In this document: piece after piece, positions 1 through 9,600 of the stretch
Layout: each line of letters starts with the position of its first letter
How positions within the stretch are numbered: the stretch's first letter is position 1
NCBI GenBank assembly: GCA_044224495.1
Contig: JBGAKG010000002.1
Location: 372,001-436,000 of the forward strand
Length of the DNA: 64,000 bases
Source: JBGAKG01 sp044224495
Lineage (GTDB): Bacteria; Myxococcota_A; Polyangia; Polyangiales; Polyangiaceae
Direction: 5' to 3'
Position numbers and translations under genes: made by a program
The notes under the pieces: model-generated
The model's input: only the letters and a program-made list of their open reading frames with translations
Told to the model about the DNA's origin: nothing
Database searches by the model: none

Positions 1-1794
1 ATCACCAACGAAGCGGGCGTGATGCGGCCTTCGTCGCGGCCCCCGCCGCCGCCCGGACCTTCGGCTCCGCCGCTCCCACCACCCAAGCGCGGTCGCGTCG
101 ACACGCTCCGTCCGCCGCCCGAGGGCAGCGGCGCGATCCCGCCGCCGTCGCCGCTCGCGCCGCCTCCGCCGGTGCCGCGCGAAGTGTCTCCGTTCGCGCA
201 CACCATCAGCGCGTCCGCCACGCTCGCGAACACGCCGCCGATCCCCCCGGCGGCAGCCGTGACGCAGCCGGTGCCGATCCCGCAGGCGCCCCCGACCGCG
301 GTCGATCTCGCGCCGCCGATGATGGATCCGCCTCCGCCCGAGGCTCCCACGCAGCCGATGATGCAGGATGCGCCGAGCGAGCGTGTGCGGCTTCCGCCGC
401 GCCAGCCGAGCACGCCGCCCGACGTGTCGTCGCCGCTGCCGCCGCCCGCGCGCACGCGCCAGGACTCGCTGATCGAGGCGCGCGCCTCGTACCCCGAGGT
501 CGCCGCTCCGCGTCGCCCGATCGGCGGGTGGATCGTCGCGGCGTTCCTCTTCGTCGGCGTGTGCGTCCTCGGCTTCGTCGTCGCGCGCCCCTATCTGTCG
601 GCCCAGCCGACGAAGGCCACCGCCGAGCTCCCGCCGCTCGATCCGAAGGCGCAGAAGCTCGTCGACGACGCCGACCGCGCCCTCACCGACGGCGATCTCG
701 ACGCGGCGAAGGAGAACGCGGACAAGGCGAGCGTGCTCGCGGACAAGGATCCGCGCGTCCTCCTCATCGTGAGTCGCGTCGCCAACGCGCGCGCGGATCA
801 AGCGTGGCTGCGCGTCGCGCTGCTTCCGCCGAACGCGGGTGAGCCGCTCACGATCGCGAAGAAGGATCGCGACGACCTCGCGAACAAGGCGCGCGGCGCG
901 GCCGATCAGGCGTCCGCCGCCGCGCCCGACGATCCGCAGGTGACCCGCGCGAAGATCGACGCGCTCCGCCTCGTGGGCGACGTCGCCGGCGCGCGCGCGT
1001 TGGTCGCCAAGATCAACGCGATCGCGGCGCAGCCGGAGACGAGCTACGTCCTCGCCGCGCTCGACCTCGCCGAGCCCGCCGCGCCCACCGCGCAGGTCCT
1101 CGCGCGGCTGCGCGAGGCCGCCGACGCAGAGCGCGGCCTCGGGCGCGCCCGCGCGGCGCTCGTGTTCGCGCTCGCGCGCTCGGGCGATCCCGCCGCGGCG
1201 CGCAAGGAGATCGAGCGTCTGCTCACGCTGCCCCGTCCGTACCCGCTCCTCCAGCCGCTCCGCGAGTTCGTCGATCGCACGGCCACGCCCGCCACGCCCA
1301 CCGGCGACGGCGGCGCGGTCGCGGTGGTGGACGTGGGCAACCTTCCCCCGACCGCGGGGACCGGCGGGGGCGGCGCGTCGTCCGATCCGCGCGTGCTCCT
1401 CACGCAGGCGGAGGGCGCGAAGGGCAAGGGCGACTACGAGAAGGCGAAGACCCTCTACGGCAAGGTGCTCGACCTCAACGCGTCCGACTCGGAGGCGCTC
1501 GCGGGGCTGGGCCAGATTGCGTATGCCCAACACGATCTCGCCAACGCGCAGTCCTACTTCCGGCGCGCGGTCTCGGCGAACGGGAGCTACGTGCCCGCCC
1601 TCGTCGGGCTCGGCGACTCGCTCTGGGACTCCGGGGACAAGGCCGGGGCGCAGAAGACGTACAAAGACATCGTCGATCGATTCCCGGAGGCGGCGTATCC
1701 TGGCTACGTGAAACAGCGTGCAGAGAGCGGTGGGGGTGGCACGACCGCGCCGACGGCGACGGCCACGGCGACGGCCACCGAGGGCAACCCGTGA
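1..1794 (+). CDS. Pro-rich, single-TM, TPR-containing membrane protein (5' partial)
   Basis: The reading frame is open to the left edge of the window. The first in-frame start codons are GTG at 19 and ATG at 22, but the real start may lie outside. Numbering from the GTG, residues 1-165 are a Pro/Ala-rich disordered stretch. Residues about 169-193 form one transmembrane helix, followed by helical TPR-like repeats; the clearest TPR is near residues 460-565. The end is a Thr/Ala tail encoded by short direct repeats. Cytoplasmic disordered front, one helix and a TPR tail is an architecture common in myxobacterial kinase-associated or adventurous-motility-type scaffolds, so a protein-interaction role is inferred; no catalytic motif is visible. 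Its TGA overlaps the GTG of sppA, so the two are probably translationally coupled. Confidence 0.8.
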   Translation: MTNEAGVMRPSSRPPPPPGPSAPPLPPPKRGRVDTLRPPPEGSGAIPPPSPLAPPPPVPREVSPFAHTISASATLANTPPIPPAAAVTQPVPIPQAPPTAVDLAPPMMDPPPPEAPTQPMMQDAPSERVRLPPRQPSTPPDVSSPLPPPARTRQDSLIEARASYPEVAAPRRPIGGWIVAAFLFVGVCVLGFVVARPYLSAQPTKATAELPPLDPKAQKLVDDADRALTDGDLDAAKENADKASVLADKDPRVLLIVSRVANARADQAWLRVALLPPNAGEPLTIAKKDRDDLANKARGAADQASAAAPDDPQVTRAKIDALRLVGDVAGARALVAKINAIAAQPETSYVLAALDLAEPAAPTAQVLARLREAADAERGLGRARAALVFALARSGDPAAARKEIERLLTLPRPYPLLQPLREFVDRTATPATPTGDGGAVAVVDVGNLPPTAGTGGGGASSDPRVLLTQAEGAKGKGDYEKAKTLYGKVLDLNASDSEALAGLGQIAYAQHDLANAQSYFRRAVSANGSYVPALVGLGDSLWDSGDKAGAQKTYKDIVDRFPEAAYPGYVKQRAESGGGGTTAPTATATATATEGNP

Positions 1795-3638
1795 GCCTCG
1801 GACGCATCCTCCGAGTCGGCGCTCTCGCCAGCGTGGTCGCGCTCGCCGCAACCGCGTGCGACGGTCGCGCGCGCTCCGCTTCGCCGAGCAAGCCCGCGAC
1901 CGATCCGGCGATCGGCCCGACGCTCGCCGTCTTCGATCTCTCGGTCGGCATCCCGGAGAAGGAGCAGGTCGGCTGGTTCGGCGGCCCCACGGGGAGGCGC
2001 CGCAGCTTCGACGCGCTGCTCAAGGCGATCGCGCTGGCCAAGAAGGACAAGGACACGAAGGGCTTCTACGTCCGCTTCGGGGACGTCGCGTTCGGGCTCG
2101 CGCGCGCGCAGGAGCTCGGCGACGCGCTCGCCGACGTGCGCGGCAAGATGCCGGTTTACTGCCACGCCGAAGGCTTCGTGAACGCGACGATGCTCGCCGC
2201 CGCGCGCGGCTGCACGCAGATCTGGCTCACGCCGGCGGGCGAGCTCGAGACGGTCGGCCTCGCGGCGCAGGTCGTCTACCTGAAGAAGCTCCTCACCGAC
2301 AAACTGCACTTCAGCATCGACATCCTCCAGGTCGGCAAGTTCAAAGGCGCCGAAGAGCCGCTCACGCGCGAAGGTCCGAGCGAGGAAGCGCGCGCATCGC
2401 TCGAGGCCGTGCTCGTCGATCTGCGGCGCGCGTGGCTCGACGGCATCAAGACCGGACGCGGCGGCAACGAGACGACCGCCCGCGCTGCCGAAGACGGCCC
2501 GTTCGCGGCCCCGATCGCGAAGGCACGCGGCCTCATCGACGAGGTGGGCTACGAGGACGAAGCGCGCGCTGCGGCGAAGAAGGCGAGCGGCGCCGTCCGC
2601 GAGCAGGTCCGCTACGGGAGCGGCAGCCAGGAAGAGGGCCCGGAGCTCGACGAGTTCCTCAAGGTCTTCGCCGGCGACGACACGAACTCGCCGAAGGTCA
2701 TCGTCATCCGCGCCGTCGGTCAGATCTCGATGGGCGACTCGGGTGGCATGTTCGGCGGCGGCGACGGCATCACCGAGCGCGCGCTCGACCGTCAGCTCAA
2801 GCGCGTCGAAGAGGACGACTCGGTGAAGGCGGTCGTCCTCCGCATCGACTCGCCCGGCGGCAGCGCGCTCGCGAGCGATCTCATCTGGCACCAGCTGATG
2901 AAGATCCGCGCGAAGAAGCCGCTCGTCGTGAGCGTCGGAGAGATGGCGGCGAGCGGCGGGTACTACCTCGCGTCGACCGCGGACGAGATCTTCGCGGACG
3001 AGACCAGCATCGTCGGTTCGATCGGCGTGGTCGGTGGGAAGGTCGGCTTCGGCGACGCCCTCGAGGACGTCGGCGTCCACACCGAGACGTTCCCCGCCAA
3101 CAAGGACGACCCGGGCGCGAAGAGCCGCGCGGCTTACGAATCGCCGCTCGTCGCGTGGGACGACGCCACGCGCCAGCGCGTCTACGACTCGATGAAGGGC
3201 ATCTACGATCTCTTCCTCGCGCGCGTGGCCGAGGGGCGCCGCACGACGGTGGAGAAGATTGCCGTCAGCGCCGAGGGGCGCATCTTCGGCGGTCAGGAGG
3301 GGAAGGCACGCGGCCTCGTCGACACGCTCGGCGGGCTGAGCGCTGCGATCGCGCGCGCCAAGGAGAAGGCGCACCTCGCCGAGGACGCACCCGTCCACGT
3401 CTACACCAACGTGCCGAAGCTCGCGGACGTGCTCGGCGGGGGAGACGACGACGGGCCTGGGTCCCGCGCCCCCGACACCAACGTGAAGACCGCCGTCTCC
3501 GGTGCGGTCACCGGCTCCGTGTTCGACGTCGTCGACCGCGCGCTCCCGGGGGCGACCACCTTCGTGTTCGCGCTCGAGCCGCTCTCCTCCGGCGAGCACA
3601 CCGTGGTCGCCGTCCCCTACGCGCTGGTCGTCCGTTGA
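1791..3638 (+). CDS. sppA: Signal peptide peptidase SppA, lipoprotein form
   Basis: This is a two-domain SppA-type serine protease of 615 residues, the usual length for the long (E. coli-like) form. The nucleophile is Ser388 in the MAASGG motif of the C-terminal domain. The general-base Lys of the N-terminal domain is K185 in the segment VGKFKGAEEP. SppA proteins cut leftover signal peptides in the membrane. Unusually the N-terminus is not a plain membrane anchor but a short signal ending in a lipobox-like LAATAC (Cys23), suggesting lipid anchoring on the periplasmic side. It starts with GTG in a GTGA overlap with the preceding gene. The large TPR gene starts 25 bases downstream, pointing to one operon. 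Confidence 0.93.
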   Translation: MSLGRILRVGALASVVALAATACDGRARSASPSKPATDPAIGPTLAVFDLSVGIPEKEQVGWFGGPTGRRRSFDALLKAIALAKKDKDTKGFYVRFGDVAFGLARAQELGDALADVRGKMPVYCHAEGFVNATMLAAARGCTQIWLTPAGELETVGLAAQVVYLKKLLTDKLHFSIDILQVGKFKGAEEPLTREGPSEEARASLEAVLVDLRRAWLDGIKTGRGGNETTARAAEDGPFAAPIAKARGLIDEVGYEDEARAAAKKASGAVREQVRYGSGSQEEGPELDEFLKVFAGDDTNSPKVIVIRAVGQISMGDSGGMFGGGDGITERALDRQLKRVEEDDSVKAVVLRIDSPGGSALASDLIWHQLMKIRAKKPLVVSVGEMAASGGYYLASTADEIFADETSIVGSIGVVGGKVGFGDALEDVGVHTETFPANKDDPGAKSRAAYESPLVAWDDATRQRVYDSMKGIYDLFLARVAEGRRTTVEKIAVSAEGRIFGGQEGKARGLVDTLGGLSAAIARAKEKAHLAEDAPVHVYTNVPKLADVLGGGDDDGPGSRAPDTNVKTAVSGAVTGSVFDVVDRALPGATTFVFALEPLSSGEHTVVAVPYALVVR

Positions 3639-3663
3639 TGCGGAGAATCGAGGGCGGGACGGC

Positions 3664-6600
3664 ATGACGGCCAGCGACGAAGGCAACGTCCACAGCCGCG
3701 CCACCCTCGCTCCTCCGACCTGGGTGCGCGCCGAGTCCCCTGCGTCGGCCCACTACTCGGCCGACGGTGAGAGCGATCTCGTCCGTCACGACGGGCGCGC
3801 GGAGGAGGCTTCGCTCCGCGCCGAGCTCGCGGTCGCCGAAGACCCGGCAGCGCAGCACGCGGCGGCCAGCGCGCTCGCGCGCTTCCTCGCCGCGCGCGAA
3901 CGGGACCTCGACGAGGCGATCGAGCTCGCGCTGCGCGCGCTCGAGCTCAAGGACGACCCCGAGCTCCGCAAGGACGTGGGGACGTGGCTCGAGAGCCTCG
4001 GGGAGCCCGGCACCGCCGCGCTCGTGCTCCGGCGGCTCGTGCTCCGGCCCGAGCAGCCCGCGTCGGCGATCGCCGAGACGATGGTCCGCGTCGGCGTGCT
4101 GCTCGCGCGCGCGGACGACGCGAAGGGGGCCGTGGCGGCCTTCGAGGAGGCCGCGCGCGTCGATCCCGAGGGGGCCGTCCCGCTCGAGCTCCGCGGGGCG
4201 CTCCATCTGCAGGCCGGCGAGGGCGCCGCCGCCGCCGTCGCGTACGGTGCGGCCGCCGAGCGCCATCGCGCTGCGGGCGCGCTCGCCGCCGAGCTCGAGG
4301 ATCGCCTGCGCGCGTTCGAGGCGGATCGCTCGTCGCCCGAGGCCGCCGCCGCGCTCGAGGCCGCGCTCGTCGAGCGGGGCAAGAACCAGGCAGCGGGGGA
4401 GGTGCGTCACGCCCACCTCGCCGAGCTCCCGCCCGACCTGCGCGCGGCGAAGCTGTTCGAGTACGTGCGGAGCGCGCTCCGCGGTGAGGACGTGGTCGGG
4501 GCGCTCGGCTGGGCGCTCATGGGTCGCTTCGACACCGACTTCGACGCGACCGAAGGCTCGCGCGGCGCGGCGTTCGACGATCTCTTGCTCCGAGCAGGGC
4601 TCCTCGAGCCGCTCGCGGCGAGGCTCGAGGTCCGCGCGGAGCGCGGCGTGCGCGAGGGGAGAGTGCGCGCGCTCGGGAGCATGGCGCGGCTGTTTCAGGG
4701 GCCGCTCGCGAGCCCGACCCGCGCCGCCGTGGCGTACGTGCGCTGGCTCGCCGAGGATCCCGACAGCGAAGAGGCCCTCGACGCGCTCCGCACGCACAAG
4801 GCGCAGGGCGATCGGCTCCCGCTCCTCGAAGGGCTCCTCCGCGCCACGGCGTCGATCGACGGGACGGCCGAGGGGCGCGTCCGCGCGTCGCGCACGCTCG
4901 CCGAGCTCGCGCGCGAGATGGGCCAGCCGCGGCTCGAGGCGTGGGCCCACGAGCACGTCCTCGCGCTCGCGCCCGAAGACACCGGTGCGGCCGGCGCGCT
5001 GCGTCGCCTCGGTGGTCCGCTCGAAGGCGAAGCGGCCCGTTCGTGGCGCGCGGCGCTCGAGAAGGAGCTGCTGCGTCCCGCGCAGACGCTCGGCCTGGCG
5101 CGTTGGATCGAAGGTGGCGAGCTCACCGCCCCCGACGAGCTCGAGGCGCGCGCTGCGATCTCGGCGCGCGCGCGCGTGAAGGGCGACTTCAAGGAAGCCC
5201 TCCGCACGACCGAGCCGCTCCTCGAGCGCGAGGGCGTTTCCCCCGGTGCGATCTCGCTCGCCTGGCGCGATGCCGCCATCGCAGGCGATCGCGGCGCGCG
5301 GGCCCGGGCGCTCGAGCGCTTCGCCGGGTTCGCGGCGCCGGCGACGGCGTGCCTCCTCGCGGCGGTGGCCGCCGAGGAGCACCGCCTCTCGGGCGATCGC
5401 CCGTCGGCGCGGCGCGCCGCCGAGCTCGCCTGTCGCGTCGAGCCCGGGTCGGCGCGCGCGGTCGTGGAGCTCGCGCTGGCGGTCGAGGGCGATCACGGCC
5501 GAACCGAGGCGTCGGCGATGGAGCGCGGGCTCGCGGTCGGCTTCGCGCGCGGCGACCTGTGCTCCGGGCTCGCGCACGCGCTCGCGGAGCTCGGGGAGAA
5601 CGATTACGCCGTCGCGTGGACGCAGCGACTCGTCGCGCTCCGGCCCGGCGATCGCGCGGCCGCGCGCGCGTTGCTCGAGCGCGCGGCGAAGGCGGGCGAC
5701 GCCGCGCGTCTCGGTGACTCGATCGCGTGGCTCCTCCCGCAGCCGTGGCCCGCGGCGTCGGTCGTCGAAGCGGTGGTGCCGGCGCTCGACGCTCTGGCGA
5801 CGCTCGATCCGGCCCGCGCCGTCGTGGTCGCGCGTCGCGCGCTCGACGTGCTCGGCGCACGGTCACCGGTGCTCGCCGGTGCTCTCGAAGCCTGCGCCGA
5901 CCGCGCCGGCGACCGGAGCCTGCTCGTCGCGATCGTCGAGCGTCGCATCGCCTCGAGCGGCGCGGCCGAAGACAAGGTCGGGCTGCTCCTTCGCCTCACC
6001 TCGCTCCGCATGTCGCTCGGCGAGTCCGACTCCGCCGTCCGCGCGGCGGCGAGCGCGCTCCGGCTCGGCGCCGATCCGTTCGCGGTCGAGGCCGTGCTCG
6101 TCTCCGTCGACCCGCGCACGCTCGGGCCCGACGGCGAGCTCTGCCACAAGGAGTGCTACGCGAGCCTGGCCGACGCGCGCGCCATCGCGGCGATGGAGAT
6201 GCCGACGTCGCGCCGGTTCGGCGCGAGCCGCGCGGCGGTCGCTCCCGCGGTCGAAGCGCGCGAGCTCGCGGCGCGTCAGTACCGCGAGCTCGGCGCGCTG
6301 CGCTGGGATCTCGCCGGCGATCATCGCGGGGCGGAGGAGGCTTGGCTCCGCGCCGCGCGCCTCGCTCCGAGCGGCGGGTACGTGCGCCTCGGGCTCGATC
6401 TCGCGAAGTTCGCGGGCGCGCGGCCGGCGCTCGAGCGTCTCAGCCTGCTCGTCGCCCAAGAGACCGATCGCGAGCGCGCCGGTCACATCGCGGCGGAGGC
6501 TGCGCGCGCCGCACTCGCGGTCGGCGAGCCGCTCCGCGCGCTCGAGCTCTCGGAGGCCGCGCTCGGCCTTCACCCGATGCTGACGCGCGCGATCGAGGTC

Positions 6601-9600
6601 GCGGAGCGCGGTGCGGTCGAGGGCGGGCGCACGCGCGATCTCTCGCGCGTGTACGACACACTCGGGGAGCGCGCCCGCGGGCGCTTCGGCCGGCGGGCGG
6701 CGCACTTCCGCGGTGCGCGCTTCTTCGACCAACGCAACGAGCGGGATCTCGCGCTCCGTCACGCCGCGGCGGCCTTCCAGGCCGTGCCGTCGGAGGGCGC
6801 GACCTACCAGTTCCTCGCCCGCCTCGCCGAGCGCTGCGGCGAGCGTTCGTTCGCCGTCCGCGCCGTGGAAGAGGTGGCGGACGGCTCGCCGGCGACCGGC
6901 GTGCGCTCCGCGTGGCTCCTTCGCGCGGCGCAGCTCGCGGCGAGCGACGAAGAGGGCCTCCGCCAGCGCGTCGACCTCTACCTCAAGGCGGCGTTCCTCC
7001 AGCCCGTGCCGTCGACGCTGGGGCACCTCGCCGAGGCCGCGAAGGGCCTCATGGAGCTCGTGCCCGACGAGCGGAGCGCCCTGCAGATGCGCTTCGCGCG
7101 CGCGAACCGAGCGCTGACGGAGCGACTCGATGGCCCCGAAGGCGCGCGCGTCGCGCTGTCGTTCGCCGATCGCAGTCTGTCGCTCTTCGACGACGCGGAC
7201 GGCGCGCTCGCCGCCCTGGAGCGTGCGCTCGGGACCGACGCGGATCTCGAGGAGTACCTCGAGCTCGTGCCGCTCGCTGGCGGCTTTGCCCGCGCGAGCG
7301 GGATCGCGGGGGCGATCGAGCGCATGACCGCGCTCATCGCGAAGCCGTTCGCGAACGTCGGCGTGGGCGCGCTCCGGCTCTTCGGCGCGATCGCCGAGGC
7401 GGCGGGGCGCCCCGATGCGTGCGCCACCTTCCTGATGCTCGCCGCCGAGCGCGAGCCCGACGATCCGGCGCTCGTCCGCGCTGCGGATCGGGCGGCGCGA
7501 CTCTCCGAGCCCGGCAGCGCCGACGGCGCGAGCTTGGCGCAGGCGCGGGAGCGCTTCGAGAAGCGGGTGCCGCGCAAGCAACGCATCTCCGCTTACGTCG
7601 AGCTCGCCGACACGGCCCGCGGCGAAGGGCGCTTCGACGACGAGATCACCGCGCTCGAGACCGCCGTCGGCATCGCGCCCGCATCGGAGCGCAGGCCGCT
7701 CGAGGTCCGCCTCCGCGAGGCGCTCGAGCGGGCAGGGAAGTCGGAGCTCATCGAGCAGCGCTCCCTGAGCGAGGCGAAGAACACGGAGAACGCTCCCCAC
7801 ACGCGCGCGAACCATTGGACGGAGGTCGCGCACCTGCGCGAGAGCCGTGGCGACGTGAACGGTGCGACCGCCGCGCTCCGCGAGGCCGCGATCGTCGACT
7901 CGCAGCCGCTGGAGCGTTGGAGCGCGCTCGAGCGGATCGCGTCCCTCTCCGGCGCGGCGGCGATTCGCGCGCAGGCGCTCCGCGAGATCGAGCTGCGCGT
8001 CCCGAAGGACAGCCGGGTCGCGGTGCTGCGGCGCCTCGCGCAAGCGCTCGAGGACGCCGGCGATCTCGCGGCGGTCGAAGAGACGTGGAGCCGCGTGCTC
8101 CAGCAGAACCCGAACGACGAAGAGGCCGATCACGCGATCGAGGGGCTCATCGCGCGGCGCGGCGACTACGCCGCCCTCGCGGCGCACCTCGCGCGGCGCG
8201 CGGACCGGCTCTCGCGCTTCAGCGAGATGCGCGAGGTCCTCCGCGTCGTTCGGCTGCGGCGCGTCGCCATCCTGGAGCAGCGCCTCGGTCAGCTGGACGA
8301 CGCGGTCGACGAGCTGCGGAAGCTCGCCGCCGAGTGGCCCAACAACGAGAGCGTGCTGCGCTACCTCGGTGACCTGCTGGAGCGGCAGGGCGACGGCGCC
8401 GGCGCGCTGACGGTCTTCCGTCACTTGGCCGCGCTCGCGGGCGACCCCGTGGCGCGCGCCGAGCTCGAGGTCCGCGCGGCGCAGGCTGCGAAGGCGAGCG
8501 GCGATCTCCCGCGCGCCGAAGAGCTGGCGCTCGCGTGCCTCTCGCATGTCGCCTCGCACCCGATCGCGCTCGTGATCCTCGCGTCGATCGCGCGCGAGCG
8601 CGGCGACGATGCCTCGCTCGCGCGCTGGTTCGCGGCGCTCGCCGGGATCGAGGCCGACGACCCCGAGCGCCGGAGCGCGCGCTGGATCGAAGCTTCGCAG
8701 GCCGCCGCCCGGGCGGGCGACGCGGCACGTTCGCTCGAGTACGCGCGGAACGCGGCGGATGCGTCGCCTCACAGCGCGCGCGCGCAGCTCTTCGCGCGCG
8801 GGCTGGAGCACCGGATGCGCGGCCCCGGCTCGATCCACGAGGCGGAGACGACGATTCGCCACCTCGATGACATCACGGTGGTCCTCTCCGGCGACGACGC
8901 CGCCCTCGCGGCGTTCCTCCGCGCCGAGGCGCTCGACACCGCCAACACGTCGCCGGGGGCGGGCCTCCTGTTCCTCGAGAGCTCGAGTCGCGACGTGCGC
9001 GCGCACCCGCTGGTCGCGGCCGGCATCGCGTCCCGCCTCGCGTCGGCAGGGCGCTTCGCGGAGTCACTCCCGCACTACCAGTCCGCGCTCTCGGGCGATC
9101 TCCTCGGGCTGCGCTCGCCGGCGAAGCTCGCCCTCGATGGCGCGGACGCCGCGAGCAGGGCAGGGCAGACCGAGCTCGTCCTCGCGCTGCTCGAGCGCGC
9201 GGCGACCGACTCGGCGACACGCGGGGAGGCGCTCCGTCGCCTCGCGCACGCCGCCGCCGGCTCGGGGAACGTGGTTCGCTCGCGCGCGGCGCTCGAGGCG
9301 CTGCTCGCCGAGGGTCACGGCGATCCGGCGGAGACCCACGCGCAGCTCGGCCGCCTGCTCTTCGCGGCGTCGGCGCGGAGCGACGGTGGCGACGCGAAGC
9401 TCCGCGCGGACGGTGAAGCGGCGATGCGCGCTGCGATTGCCGCCGCGCGCTCGCCCGAGGAGTCCGCGCGACTGCGGGCGGAGCTCGAGACGTTGGTCGC
9501 CACCTCAACACCGCCGCCCCCGCCCGCCGCGCAGGCGCCGCGCGCTTCTCCTCCCCCCGCGCCGGCGCGCCCGGCGTCTCCACTGCCGGCGCCTCCGGAG

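Noticed and set aside
1748..1790. Another copy of the hexamer element (ACGGCGACGGCC-type repeats)
   Set aside because: The repeats are direct, not inverted, and encode the Thr/Ala tail of a gene that reads through them in frame.
1704..3704. Long open frame on the minus strand opposite sppA
   Set aside because: GC-rich shadow frame: no family signature, Arg/Ala-rich composition, and fully overlapped by a gene with catalytic motifs.
5863..9006. 1047-codon open frame on the minus strand opposite the giant TPR gene
   Set aside because: It mirrors the codon bias of the plus-strand gene; the plus-strand product has regular TPR-like repeats and is coupled to its neighbours.
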